Shown here piece after piece: positions 47,207 to 55,395 of a stretch of DNA of 64,000 bases. Position 1 is the first letter of the stretch. Each line of letters begins with the position of its first letter. The notes below the pieces were generated by a model. It had not been told where the DNA came from. It did not search any database and saw only the letters and a program-made list of their open reading frames with translations. Location: positions 558,001-622,000 of the forward strand of contig NZ_FWXX01000001.1 in NCBI RefSeq assembly GCF_900176475.1, read 5' to 3'. This DNA is from Tropicibacter naphthalenivorans. Its GTDB lineage: Bacteria; Pseudomonadota; Alphaproteobacteria; Rhodobacterales; Rhodobacteraceae. The translations under genes were made by a program, and so were the position numbers.

Positions 47207-47545
47207 ATGCTGATTTACAAGATCCTCCGCGCCGACGAGTGGTCGGACCTGCGTGCCAAAGGCGAAACCCAAGGCGCGCCCATCGACGTCTCTGACGGCT
47301 ACATCCATTTCTCGACCTCGGAACAGGCGCGCGAAACCGCCGCCAAGCATTTCGCCGGTGTCGATGGCCTGATGCTGGCCGAGCTTGACACTGACCGCAT
47401 GGGCGAGCGCCTGAGATGGGAGGTCTCGCGCGGCGGGGCCGAGTTCCCGCACTTCTACGGCCCGCTGACGCTGGCGCATGTGACGTGGTGCCAGCCGCTG
47501 CCTTTGGGCGAGGATGGCCACATCTTCCCGGAGAATTTCGCATGA
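47207..47545 (+). CDS. DUF952 family protein
   Basis: The 112-residue product has the DUF952 pattern: [33 protein letters not shown] and FPHFYGPL with P-L-P-L near the end. Its fold resembles ADP-ribosyltransferase-like or tRNA-2'-phosphotransferase-like proteins, but no activity is established. The end overlaps the pyrD start by four bases (ATGA), and the gene is probably the first of a three-gene operon with pyrD and arsC. Confidence 0.85.
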   Translation: MLIYKILRADEWSDLRAKGETQGAPIDVSDGYIHFSTSEQARETAAKHFAGVDGLMLAELDTDRMGERLRWEVSRGGAEFPHFYGPLTLAHVTWCQPLPLGEDGHIFPENFA

Positions 47546-48600
47546 ACCTGATGGAAAAAGCGGGCCTCACCCTGCTGCACCGCATGGACCCAGAGGCGGC
47601 CCACGGTCTGGCGTTGAAGGCGCTGCAAATGGGCCTCGCGCCAAGCCCCGGCACCGTGACCTCGGATCGCCTGCGCTGCACCGTGGCGGGTCTGAACCTG
47701 CCCAACCCGGTCGGCCTCGCCGCCGGGTTTGACAAGAACGCCGAGGCGCTGGCGGGCCTGTCCCGCGCGGGCTTTGGCTTTGTCGAGGTCGGCGCCGCCA
47801 CGCCCCGCCCCCAGCCCGGCAACCCCAAACCGCGCCTCTTTCGCCTGACCGAAGACCAGGGCGTCATCAACCGGTTTGGCTTTAACAACGACGGGATGGA
47901 CGCCATCGCGGGCCGCCTGATGCGCCGCCCCGCCGATATGGTCCTTGGCCTGAACCTTGGCGCAAACAAGGACAGCGGCGACCGCGCCGCCGACTTTGCC
48001 AAGGTGCTGACCCGCTGCGCCGACTCGCTGGATTTCGCCACGGTCAACGTGTCGTCGCCCAACACCGAGAAACTGCGCGACCTGCAAGGCAAAGACGCCC
48101 TCTCGGCGCTGCTGGCAGGCGTGATGCAGGCCAACGCCGCGCTTGATCGCCCCATCCCGGTGTTCCTGAAAATCGCCCCCGATCTGGACGAACAGGGGCT
48201 GCAAGACGTGGCCGATGTGGCGCTGTCCTCGGGCGTGTCCGGCGTGATCGCTACCAACACCACCCTCTCGCGCGACGGGTTGCACTCGGCCCACAAGGGC
48301 GAAATGGGCGGCCTGTCCGGGCAGCCTTTGTTCGAAAAATCCACCCGCGTGCTGGCGCAGTTGTCTGCCTTGACGGACGGCAAACTGCCGCTGATCGGCG
48401 TGGGCGGCATCGGCTCGGCCGACCAAGCGTATGCCAAAATCCGCGCCGGGGCCTCTGCCGTGCAGCTCTACTCGGCGCTGGTCTACGGCGGGCTCACCCT
48501 TGCCGCCGACATCGCCCGCGGCCTCGACGCCCTGCTGGCCCGCGACGGGTTCGCCAATGTCAGCGACGCCGTCGGCACCGGGCGGGAGGCATGGCTATGA
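47542..48600 (+). CDS. pyrD: Dihydroorotate dehydrogenase (quinone)
   Basis: The 352-residue class 2 enzyme oxidises dihydroorotate to orotate and passes electrons to quinone at the inner membrane. The N-terminal helices ([20 protein letters not shown]) form the membrane tunnel typical of class 2, and [38 protein letters not shown] and [12 protein letters not shown] are family motifs. Its ATG overlaps the DUF952 stop. This links pyrimidine synthesis to the same strand as arsC. Confidence 0.95.
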   Translation: MNLMEKAGLTLLHRMDPEAAHGLALKALQMGLAPSPGTVTSDRLRCTVAGLNLPNPVGLAAGFDKNAEALAGLSRAGFGFVEVGAATPRPQPGNPKPRLFRLTEDQGVINRFGFNNDGMDAIAGRLMRRPADMVLGLNLGANKDSGDRAADFAKVLTRCADSLDFATVNVSSPNTEKLRDLQGKDALSALLAGVMQANAALDRPIPVFLKIAPDLDEQGLQDVADVALSSGVSGVIATNTTLSRDGLHSAHKGEMGGLSGQPLFEKSTRVLAQLSALTDGKLPLIGVGGIGSADQAYAKIRAGASAVQLYSALVYGGLTLAADIARGLDALLARDGFANVSDAVGTGREAWL

Positions 48601-48935
48601 TCCTCTGGCACAACCCGCGCTGCTCGAAATCGCGCGCCGCCCTCGCCCTGCTTGAAGAGCGCGGCGTACAGGTCACCGTGCGTAAATACCTCGAAGACGC
48701 GCCCACGGTTGAGGAACTGCAAGCGGCCCAAACCGCCCTCGGCCTGCCGGTGACCCAGATGATGCGTACAAAGGAAGCGGCCTTCAAGGACATGGGCCTG
48801 ACCAAGGACACGCCCAAAGACGCCCTGCTCGCCGCCATGGCGCAAGAGCCGAAACTGATCGAACGCCCGGTGCTGTTCAAGGCGGACAAAGCCGTCATCG
48901 GCCGCCCGCCCGAGCGCGTGCTCGAGCTGCTGTAA
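48597..48935 (+). CDS. arsC: ArsC-family arsenate reductase-like protein (glutaredoxin-type)
   Basis: The 112-residue protein has the ArsC/Spx thioredoxin-like fold with the catalytic cysteine in [10 protein letters not shown] and the expected Arg residues in [17 protein letters not shown]. It would reduce arsenate with glutathione and glutaredoxin. Start at 48597 overlaps the pyrD stop (ATGA) and has GGGAGG seven bases upstream; an ATG at 48591 is too close to that site. No other ars genes are near, so housekeeping or redox roles are possible. Confidence 0.85.
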   Translation: MILWHNPRCSKSRAALALLEERGVQVTVRKYLEDAPTVEELQAAQTALGLPVTQMMRTKEAAFKDMGLTKDTPKDALLAAMAQEPKLIERPVLFKADKAVIGRPPERVLELL

Positions 48936-48938
48936 ACC

Positions 48939-49601
48939 TTACAGGCGGGGCGGCACCTTCGCCCCGCGCGCCGCCTCGACAAAGGCGCGGATCGTCCCCG
49001 CATCTTTGACCCCCGGCGCGCTTTCAACCCCGGACGACACGTCCACCTGCCGCACCCCGGTCATCGCCACCGCCGTGCCAACATTCTCAGGGGTCAAGCC
49101 CCCGGCCAGCATCCACGGCTTGCCAAACCGCCGCCCCGCGACCAAGCGCCAGTCAAAGGCCAAGCCGTTCCCGCCGGGCAAATCAGCCTCCTTCGGCGGC
49201 TTGGCGTCGATCAAGATCTGATCCGCAACCCCCTGATAAGACGCGACCTTCGCCAGATCGGCCTCCTCGGCCACGCCCACCGCCTTCATCACCGGCAAAC
49301 CATAGCGCGCCCGCACCTCAGCCACCCGCTCCGGGCTTTCGGCCCCATGCAGCTGGATGATGTCCAACGGCACCTCAGCCAAAATCTCATCCAACAACGC
49401 ATCCGTCGGGTTCACCACCAACCCAACCTTGGCCAGCCCAACCGGCGCCAAAACCGCCAGCTCCCGCGCCTGCGCCACGCTCACATTCCGCGGGCTCTTG
49501 GGAAAAAACACAAAGCCCGCGTAAGACGCCCCAGCCTCGGCCACAGCCTCCACATCCGCAGCCCGCGTCAGACCGCAAATCTTGACCCTGACGTCCTGCA
49601 T
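48939..49601 (-). CDS. trpF: Phosphoribosylanthranilate isomerase
   Basis: The 220-residue TIM-barrel enzyme performs the third step of tryptophan synthesis. [14 protein letters not shown] with the catalytic cysteine at the N-terminus, [13 protein letters not shown] and [11 protein letters not shown] (phosphate binding), and VDVSSGVE with the general acid Asp are all visible. It is convergent with arsC with a three-base gap and lies 128 bases after lapA on the same strand; trpB and trpA are not in the window. Confidence 0.95.
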   Translation of the reverse strand: MQDVRVKICGLTRAADVEAVAEAGASYAGFVFFPKSPRNVSVAQARELAVLAPVGLAKVGLVVNPTDALLDEILAEVPLDIIQLHGAESPERVAEVRARYGLPVMKAVGVAEEADLAKVASYQGVADQILIDAKPPKEADLPGGNGLAFDWRLVAGRRFGKPWMLAGGLTPENVGTAVAMTGVRQVDVSSGVESAPGVKDAGTIRAFVEAARGAKVPPRL

Positions 49602-49609
49602 CCCGGCCC

Positions 49610-49635
49610 CTGTCTTCTTCTCTTTGAAAATATCC
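49610..49635 (-). repeat. AT-rich element, copy 2 (inverted), followed by a repeat-rich tail
   Basis: On the minus strand it reads GGGATATTTTCAAAGAGAAG, matching the copy at 24624. The neighbouring 49636-49729 holds GTCTCC-GCA-GGAGAC and two copies of GGGCAGCGCCCCCTCC, typical non-coding Rhodobacterales intergenic sequence. Confidence 0.5.
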
Positions 49636-49729
49636 CGGGGGAGTCTCCGCAGGAGACGGGGGCAGCGCCCCCTCCACCCTCAAGTGCCTCGCCTCCGGCG
49701 AGAGGGCAGCGCCCCCTCCCCCAACTGGA

Positions 49730-50089
49730 TCAGCTCGCGTTATCCAGAATGGCAAGAACCTCGTCCTTGTCCTTGTCCCGCTCGACCTGAGTTTTCTTCA
49801 ACTCACGCTCCAGCTTCTTGACTTCGCCCTGCTTGCGCGCGGCCTCGGCGCGGAACTTATGCTCGCGCAGCCATTCCCAGACAAAGCCGATCAGCAGCCC
49901 CGCCAGAATCCCCGCGAAAATCACAAGGAACAGCGGCAGCTCAACCGAAAACGCAAACATCCCCATGCCGGGGAACCCCGCCAGCCCATCGGGCAAGGTG
50001 TTCAAGGTCACAACCTGACGATTGGCCAAAGCCACTGTCACAAGGACAATGGCCAGCGCAGCAAGGAAGGCATAGCGAATGTAGCGCAT
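49730..50089 (-). CDS. LapA-domain membrane protein
   Basis: The 119-residue product has two membrane helices (about residues 3-22 and 44-70) joined by a short loop, then a charged coiled-coil tail (FRAEAARKQGEVKKLERELK). This is the LapA (DUF1049) layout, linked in other bacteria with lipopolysaccharide assembly. The ATG at 50089 lies five bases past the ihfB stop; a TTG at 50092 is an alternative. It is co-transcribed with ihfB. Confidence 0.85.
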   Translation of the reverse strand: MRYIRYAFLAALAIVLVTVALANRQVVTLNTLPDGLAGFPGMGMFAFSVELPLFLVIFAGILAGLLIGFVWEWLREHKFRAEAARKQGEVKKLERELKKTQVERDKDKDEVLAILDNAS

Positions 50090-50094
50090 CAATC

Positions 50095-50376
50095 TTATTT
50101 TCCGTTCAGGCGGTCCCGAAGCAGCTTACCAGTCTTGAAGAAGGGAACATGCTTTTCCTCGACCTCAACGGATTCCCCGGTCCGAGGGTTCCGTCCGACG
50201 CGCGCATCCCGCTTCTTGACCGAAAAGGCCCCAAAGCCCCGCAGCTCGACCCGATCACCCCGGGCCATGGCGTTGGTGATTTCTTCGAAGATCGTGTTCA
50301 CGATCCTCTCCACGTCACGCTGATACAGGTGCGGGTTCTCATCCGCAATCTTCTGGATCAGTTCCGATCTGATCAT
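50095..50376 (-). CDS. ihfB: Integration host factor, beta subunit
   Basis: The 93-residue DNA-bending protein has the HU/IHF fold: N-terminal helices ([20 protein letters not shown]), then [21 protein letters not shown], and [20 protein letters not shown] with the DNA-intercalating proline in the R-N-P arm. [11 protein letters not shown] is typical of IhfB rather than HU. It pairs with IhfA encoded elsewhere. It heads a short operon with lapA. Confidence 0.96.
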   Translation of the reverse strand: MIRSELIQKIADENPHLYQRDVERIVNTIFEEITNAMARGDRVELRGFGAFSVKKRDARVGRNPRTGESVEVEEKHVPFFKTGKLLRDRLNGK

Positions 50377-50608
50377 GCTGTCCACCCCCCGTGGTACTTG
50401 GTTTTTATCTGGTCTCGCCTGACTATACGCACAGATATCTAAAACGGAAACTGTAAGTGCTGGGGAAAACCCATATTTTGCAGCGCTTTGCACGTCAAAT
50501 CGTCGCGAATTCGGGCGATTTCCAAGCGCTTTGGCAAATGCCCGCCTCGCCGCGCCGCAGAAACCCCGCGCGCGATTCGCCGCGCCCCGCGCGCAAATGC
50601 CGCCCCGT

Positions 50609-50923
50609 TTACTGGCAAACGGCAGCGAATTCCGTGCGCCCCTTGGCGTCGGCCCCTTCCGGTTTGAAATAAATCAGCCGCATTCCGTTCTGCTGACAGG
50701 TGATCGCGGCCTTTTCCTTGACCTCGTCGGCGGTCCAGGCGGCGCCAAAACGCCCGCGCAGCTGGTTTTGGTCGCGCACCGTGTAGGGCTTCATGATCAG
50801 CTCTGTGCCGCCCACCACCGGCGGCCCCTGGACCAAGCCATCGTCGTCGCCCGGCACAACGATATCCTGCGCCTGCGCGGCACTGCCCAGCAGCAGCGCG
50901 CACATAATAATGACGTTCCTCAT
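50609..50923 (-). CDS. Small secreted protein of unknown function
   Basis: I do not recognise the family. The 104-residue product has a signal peptide ([19 protein letters not shown]) and a mature part of about 85 residues with two cysteines (ITCQQNG and AAVCQ at the end) that could form a disulfide. [20 protein letters not shown] precedes the folded core. It lies alone between rpsA and ihfB, both minus strand. Confidence 0.7.
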   Translation of the reverse strand: MRNVIIMCALLLGSAAQAQDIVVPGDDDGLVQGPPVVGGTELIMKPYTVRDQNQLRGRFGAAWTADEVKEKAAITCQQNGMRLIYFKPEGADAKGRTEFAAVCQ

Positions 50924-50981
50924 AACCCCTCCACCAATCGACTCGGGGGTAGGATAGGAAATCGTCGAACCCGCGCAAACG

Positions 50982-51012
50982 AAAAAGGCCCCCGCACGCG
51001 GCGGGGGCCCCT
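50982..51012 (-). terminator. Terminator of rpsA
   Basis: On the minus strand GGCCCCCGC pairs with GCGGGGGCC and is followed by TTTTTCG. It lies 28 bases past the rpsA stop. Confidence 0.85.
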
Positions 51013-51039
51013 TAATCTCGATCCTAAAGGCAGGTGCCC

Positions 51040-52716
51040 TTAGTTGTCGCCCTTCAGCGCTGCGCCGAGGATATCGCCCAGCGATGCGCCCGAGTCGGAG
51101 GAACCGTACTGTTCGACGGCTTCTTTCTCTTCTGCGATCTCGCGTGCCTTGATCGACAGACCCAGACGGCGGGTTTTCGAATCGATGTTGGTGACGCGCA
51201 CGTCGACCTTGTCGCCGGTGTTGAAGCGCTCGGGGCGCTGCTCGGCACGGTCACGCGACAGGTCGGAGCGGCGGATGAAGGACTTCATGCCTTCGTATTC
51301 CACTTCGATGCCACCGTCTTCGATTGCGGTCACTTCGACAGTCACGATCGAGCCGCGCTTCACGCCGCCAACCGCATCTGCGAACTTGTCGCCGCCCAGA
51401 GCCTTGATCGAGAGCGAGATACGCTCTTTCTCGATGTCGACTTCGGACACAACGGCCTGAACCACGTCGCCTTTGCGGTAGTTCTGGATCGCATCTTCGC
51501 CGCGCTCGTCCCAGGACAGGTCGGACAGGTGAACCATGCCGTCGATGTCGCCTTCGAGGCCAATGAACAGACCGAATTCGGTGATGTTCTTGACTTCGCC
51601 TTCGACCTCGGTGCCCTCGGGGTGGGTTTCGGCAAAGACTTCCCACGGGTTGCGCTGGGTCTGCTTGAGGCCCAGGGACACGCGGCGCTTGGCACCGTCG
51701 ATTTCCAGAACCATGACGTCGACTTCCTGCGAGGTCGAAACGATCTTGCCGGGGTGCACGTTCTTCTTGGTCCAGGACATCTCGGAGACGTGAACCAGAC
51801 CTTCGACACCGGGCTCGAGCTCAACAAATGCACCGTAATCGGTGATGTTGGTGACGCGACCCTTGTGGACGGAGCCCAGCGGGTACTTGACGCCAACCAG
51901 ATCCCACGGATCTTCCTGCAGCTGCTTCATGCCGAGGCTGATGCGGTGGGTGTCTTTGTTGATCTTGATGACCTGAACCTTGACCGTCTCGCCGATCGAC
52001 AGGATCTCGGACGGGTGGTTCACACGGCGCCATGCCATGTCGGTCACGTGCAGCAGGCCGTCAACGCCGCCGAGGTCGACGAATGCGCCGTACTCGGTGA
52101 TGTTCTTGACCACACCGTCAACCGAATCGCCTTCTTGCAGCTTACCGATGACCTCGGCGCGCTGTTCGGCGCGGGACTCTTCGAGGATCGCGCGGCGCGA
52201 CACAACGATGTTGCCACGGCGACGGTCCATCTTGAGGATCTGGAACGGCTGCTTGAGACCCATGAGCGGGCCGGCGTCGCGCACGGGGCGCACGTCAACC
52301 TGAGAGCCGGGCAGGAACGCAACTGCGCCGCCGAGGTCGACGGTGAAGCCACCCTTGACGCGGCCAAAGATCGCGCCTTCGACGCGGGCGTCGTCTGCGT
52401 ATGCTTTTTCCAGGCGGTCCCATGCTTCTTCACGGCGGGCCATCTCGCGCGAGATAACCGCTTCGCCGCGGGCGTTTTCAGCCGCGCGCAGGTACACTTC
52501 CACTTCGTCGCCAACTGCGACAGAGGGAGCTTCGCCGGGTTCTGCGAATTCTTTGAGTTCAACGCGGCCTTCCATTTTGTAGCCGACGTCGATGATGGCT
52601 TGGCCCGCTTCGATCGCGATGACCTTACCTTTGACAACCGAACCTTCGTCCGGGGTATCCATTTCGAGCGACTCGTTCAGGAGTGCTTCGAATTCTTCCA
52701 TAGTTGCGTTTGCCAT
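51040..52716 (-). CDS. rpsA: 30S ribosomal protein S1
   Basis: The 558-residue product has six S1 (OB-fold) repeats, each with the G-x-V-x-x-I-x-x-[YF]-G pattern (GRVKGGFTVDLGGAVAFLPG, GVVKNITEYGAFVDLGGVDG, GRVTNITDYGAFVELEPGVE and so on). It binds mRNA at the ribosome. ATG 52716 was chosen because MANATMEEFEALLNESLE is the usual alphaproteobacterial start, although an upstream in-frame ATG at 52728 is closer to the AAGGA. A long leader with a promoter and hairpin lies upstream. Confidence 0.96.
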   Translation of the reverse strand: MANATMEEFEALLNESLEMDTPDEGSVVKGKVIAIEAGQAIIDVGYKMEGRVELKEFAEPGEAPSVAVGDEVEVYLRAAENARGEAVISREMARREEAWDRLEKAYADDARVEGAIFGRVKGGFTVDLGGAVAFLPGSQVDVRPVRDAGPLMGLKQPFQILKMDRRRGNIVVSRRAILEESRAEQRAEVIGKLQEGDSVDGVVKNITEYGAFVDLGGVDGLLHVTDMAWRRVNHPSEILSIGETVKVQVIKINKDTHRISLGMKQLQEDPWDLVGVKYPLGSVHKGRVTNITDYGAFVELEPGVEGLVHVSEMSWTKKNVHPGKIVSTSQEVDVMVLEIDGAKRRVSLGLKQTQRNPWEVFAETHPEGTEVEGEVKNITEFGLFIGLEGDIDGMVHLSDLSWDERGEDAIQNYRKGDVVQAVVSEVDIEKERISLSIKALGGDKFADAVGGVKRGSIVTVEVTAIEDGGIEVEYEGMKSFIRRSDLSRDRAEQRPERFNTGDKVDVRVTNIDSKTRRLGLSIKAREIAEEKEAVEQYGSSDSGASLGDILGAALKGDN

Positions 52717-52841
52717 GTGGCGTTTCATTCCTTTTCATCGGTTATACTGGCCGGGTGGTTGTCTCCACCGGTCTTTAGCGATGCCCCGCAGGCGGGACGG
52801 ATTGGTCATGTGGGGCGGCCCACGAAAGCCCGCATTCGCGT

Positions 52842-52872
52842 AAAACAAAGAGGGCCGGATGGTCCCGACCCT
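52842..52872 (-). terminator. Hairpin-plus-T-run in the rpsA leader (attenuator or small RNA end)
   Basis: On the minus strand AGGGTCGG pairs with CCGGCCCT around GACCAT (one T-G pair), followed by CTTTGTTTT. It lies about 45 bases after the predicted start of transcription and 125 bases before rpsA. It could end a small RNA or attenuate rpsA. Confidence 0.55.
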
Positions 52873-52919
52873 GCTCGATTCTGCGCGCATGTGGCGTTGA
52901 TCGCCTTCTCGACAGGCGC

Positions 52920-52948
52920 GCTATAGCCCCAACTGCCGCGCCTGACAA
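52920..52948 (-). promoter_or_regulatory. Promoter of rpsA
   Basis: On the minus strand TTGTCA (52943-52948) and TATAGC (52920-52925) are separated by exactly 17 bases, a near-consensus sigma-70 arrangement. Transcription would start near 52913, giving an rpsA leader of about 200 nt. No gene was found in 52717-53058. Confidence 0.65.
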
Positions 52949-53058
52949 GCCCCGAGGGGCGGTTATAGCCATATAAACAAGGCAATCGGCGCAGGTTGCC
53001 CCCTTGTGAGCGCGCGCGGCTTGGGGTCATGTAGCACAGCCTTAGACGAAAGCGGCCC

Positions 53059-53751
53059 ATGACCTACACACGTTACGCCATCTATCACACCCCTGCGCCG
53101 GGGGCGTTTGCCGCGTTTGGCGCGGCGTGGCTCGGCTGGGATGCGGCGCGCGGGGTTGCGGTGGCCGCGCCTGACGTTGGCCCCCTGCCCCGCCCCGTGC
53201 ATGAGATCACCGAACGTCCGCGCAAATACGGTCTGCACGCCACGATCAAGGCCCCCTTTCGGCTGGCCGAGGGGTGCAGCGAGGCCGATCTTGATGCTGC
53301 ACTTGCACGGTTCGCCGCAACGCAGCGTGCCGTGTCGATGGAGTTAGAGCTGGCGCGCCTGGGCGGTTTTCTCGCGCTTGTGCCGTCCGAGCCTTGCCCC
53401 GCGCTGCGCGATTTGGCCGCCGCAGTGGTGCGCGATCTGGACGGCTTTCGCGCCCCCCTGACCAAGGCAGAGCTTGCCCGGCGACGTCAAAAGCGCCTGT
53501 CGCCCGAGCAGGAACAGAACCTCTTGGACTGGGGGTATCCCGGCGTGATGGACCAGTTTCGCTTTCACATCACCCTGACCGGCAACCTGCGGCGGGCAGA
53601 GATCGCGCCGGTCCAAGAGACGCTGGAAACGACCCTGATGCCCTTGGTCCCAAACCCCTATCCGCTTGATTCCCTTACCCTTTGTGGCGAATCCCCAGAC
53701 GGAAGGTTCCACGAAATCCGCCGTCATAGGCTTGGATTAACGGTTTATTAA
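53059..53751 (+). CDS. DUF1045 family protein (2H-phosphoesterase-like)
   Basis: The 230-residue product has the two H-x-T motifs of the 2H phosphoesterase fold: KYGLHATIKAPF (about residue 58) and FHITLTGN (about residue 175). DUF1045 proteins are annotated as phosphonate-metabolism proteins in some operons, but no phn genes are nearby, so the substrate is open. The start MTYTRYAIYHTPAPGAFAAF is typical of the family. It stands divergent from rpsA and is followed by a structured gap. Confidence 0.82.
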   Translation: MTYTRYAIYHTPAPGAFAAFGAAWLGWDAARGVAVAAPDVGPLPRPVHEITERPRKYGLHATIKAPFRLAEGCSEADLDAALARFAATQRAVSMELELARLGGFLALVPSEPCPALRDLAAAVVRDLDGFRAPLTKAELARRRQKRLSPEQEQNLLDWGYPGVMDQFRFHITLTGNLRRAEIAPVQETLETTLMPLVPNPYPLDSLTLCGESPDGRFHEIRRHRLGLTVY

Positions 53752-53783
53752 CGCGCGGGCCTCGCGCTTTCATGCGATGTTTC

Positions 53784-53929
53784 ACGCAGCTGTCATAGAC
53801 AGCGCGTATCTTGGCGATATGCAATGTGAGCGTGCCCGGCGGACGCATTTCCGGACCGGGCTGTATTCCAAGTGTGTTTGCGAGTGATTTTCAGAACCAA
53901 GTGGGGCGGTCCTGACGGGCCGCCCTTTT
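53784..53929 (+). ncRNA. Structured intergenic region, candidate RNA with terminator
   Basis: Three hairpins lie in line after DUF1045: ACGC-A-GCTGTC-ATA-GACAGC-GCGT (53784-53807, 10 pairs with a bulged A), GCCCGG with inner CGGA/TCCG and CCGGGC (53833-53861), and a terminator GGGCGG/CCGCCC plus TTTT (53904-53929). The 150-base distance from the DUF1045 stop and the absence of an ORF suggest a small RNA or a processed 3' end. No clear promoter was identified. The rest of the 53752-54063 gap holds only a short IR GCTGC-GAT-GCAGC (54000-54012) before DUF1127. Confidence 0.4.
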
Positions 53930-54063
53930 CCGTTAACGCTTGGGTAAGCAGCTATGCGTTAGCGCTATTGCGGCTATGAGAAACCTATTGTGGTGCTTTG
54001 CTGCGATGCAGCGTAAAAAAGGGTCAGGGAGGGTAACCTATTTTACCCCACGGAGACACGACA

Positions 54064-54279
54064 ATGGCAAACGTCCACACTGCAATCGCCCCCATCGGCA
54101 ACCCGATCGCACATTTCTTTGAATGGGTTTTCCAAGGCCTCGTCCGCATCGGCGAAGCGAACTCCCGGATGCAAAAGGTCGAGCGTCTGCAAGCGCTGTC
54201 CGACGATCAGCTGGCCAAAATGGGCCTCAAGCGTGAAAACATCGTCCAGCACGTGTTCGGCGACATCATGTACGTCTGA
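54064..54279 (+). CDS. DUF1127 family small protein
   Basis: The 71-residue product ends with the DUF1127-type arrangement KVERLQALSDDQLAKMGLKR, as in the small stress-linked RNA-binding-type protein CcaF1 of Rhodobacter sphaeroides, which is about the same size. Any RNA role here is inference. CGGAGA precedes the ATG and a strong terminator follows. Confidence 0.8.
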   Translation: MANVHTAIAPIGNPIAHFFEWVFQGLVRIGEANSRMQKVERLQALSDDQLAKMGLKRENIVQHVFGDIMYV

Positions 54280-54301
54280 TCCCAACCGGATCACCCAAAT
54301 C

Positions 54302-54342
54302 AAAAACCGCGCCCCCATCGCATTGGGGACGCGGTTTTTTTG
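54302..54342 (+). terminator. Terminator of the DUF1127 gene
   Basis: AAAACCGCG pairs with CGCGGTTTT, with an inner CCCC/GGGG stem, followed by seven T. It starts 23 bases after the stop. Confidence 0.9.
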
Positions 54343-54372
54343 TGCCTGATGCTCAGACCAGCAAAGCAAACG

Positions 54373-54402
54373 AAAAAGGCCGCCCCGGATCGGAGCGGCC
54401 TT
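54373..54402 (-). terminator. Terminator of rpsD
   Basis: On the minus strand AAAGGCCGCTCC-GATC-CGGGGCGGCCTTTTT forms a stable stem (small mismatch near the loop) with a five-T tail, 22 bases past the rpsD stop. Confidence 0.88.
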
Positions 54403-54423
54403 TCGATTCGTATACAGAGAACC

Positions 54424-55044
54424 TTAGTTCTGTGCGTAGTATTCGATCACCAGGTTCGGTTCCATGACGACCGGGTACGGCACGTCGGACAGGCCCGGGG
54501 TGCGCACAAAGGTGGCGGTCATCTTGGAGTGGTCGGCTTCGATGTAGTCCGGAACGTCACGCTCGGCCAGCTGGGTGGCTTCGATCAGAGCGGTCATCTG
54601 CTTGGACTTCTCGCGGACCTCGATCACGTCGCCTTCTTTGACGCGGTACGAGGGGATGTTCACGCGGCGGCCGTTGACCAGAACGTGACCGTGGTTCACG
54701 AACTGACGCGCAGCGAACACGGTTGCCACGAACTTGGCGCGGTAGACGACGGCGTCCAGGCGGCGCTCGAGCAGGCCGATCAGCTGTTCACCGGTGTCGC
54801 CACGCAGACGCTCTGCTTCGGCGAAGATGCGGCGGAACTGCTTTTCGGTCAGGTCGCCGTAGTAGCCCTTCAGCTTCTGCTTGGCGCGCAGCTGCAGACC
54901 GAAGTCGGACATCTTGCCCTTGCGGCGCTGACCGTGCTGGCCGGGGCCATATTCACGACGGTTGACCGGGGACTTGGCGCGGCCCCAGATGTTTTCGCCC
55001 ATGCGGCGGTCGATTTTGTACTTGGCAGACGTGCGTTTGGTCAC
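54424..55044 (-). CDS. rpsD: 30S ribosomal protein S4
   Basis: The 206-residue product begins with [20 protein letters not shown] and contains the S4 RNA-binding domain ([41 protein letters not shown]). The start is GTG at 55044, with AAGGAG nine bases upstream. It stands as a single-gene unit; the leader carries a palindromic repeat. Confidence 0.97.
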   Translation of the reverse strand: MTKRTSAKYKIDRRMGENIWGRAKSPVNRREYGPGQHGQRRKGKMSDFGLQLRAKQKLKGYYGDLTEKQFRRIFAEAERLRGDTGEQLIGLLERRLDAVVYRAKFVATVFAARQFVNHGHVLVNGRRVNIPSYRVKEGDVIEVREKSKQMTALIEATQLAERDVPDYIEADHSKMTATFVRTPGLSDVPYPVVMEPNLVIEYYAQN

Positions 55045-55080
55045 GGCTGATCTCCTTTATAAATGGCATTTCGGCTGATT

Positions 55081-55105
55081 CCGAAAACCGGTTCCCACTT
55101 TTCGG
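55081..55105. repeat. Palindromic CCGAAAA/TTTTCGG element in the rpsD leader
   Basis: CCGAAAA (55081-55087) and TTTTCGG (55099-55105) flank ACCGGTTCCCAC. On the minus strand it reads CCGAAAAGTGGGAACCGGTT, a sequence I recall as a very common dispersed intergenic element in Rhizobiales and relatives. It sits 37 bases before the rpsD start. The rest of the 55106-55395 gap shows nothing recognisable beyond the EAL gene's ribosome-binding site CAGGAGAAG. Confidence 0.5.
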
Positions 55106-55395
55106 GCCGCAATCGCGTCCCATCCAGAGGGGCCGGAGACCGAAGGCCTCGTGCCGTGGTAAAGGGCGTTGTCCTCTTTGCGGACCGGGCGCACCCGGCG
55201 ACCCACAATGACAGGCATTCCCTTGCGGGGGCCACCAACACCAATGAAGCGGCGCTTATACGGGGGATCGGCACAGAGTCAAGCGCCCCTTTGCCCGCCG
55301 CGGCAAAACCCGCACAATTCTAGTCAAACCCACCCTTTAACCGGCATTTAAACGCTGGGGCCGACAAACACAGAACCCGGTGCAGGAGAAGCAAT

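Noticed and set aside
49636-49729. Repeated GGGCAGCGCCCCCTCC units resembling a short array
   Set aside because: Only two copies with no regular spacers, so it is not a CRISPR; it looks like common intergenic GC-rich repeat sequence.
54000-54012. Inverted repeat GCTGC-GAT-GCAGC before DUF1127
   Set aside because: Short and GC-rich, likely by chance in this base composition; position does not fit a clear promoter.
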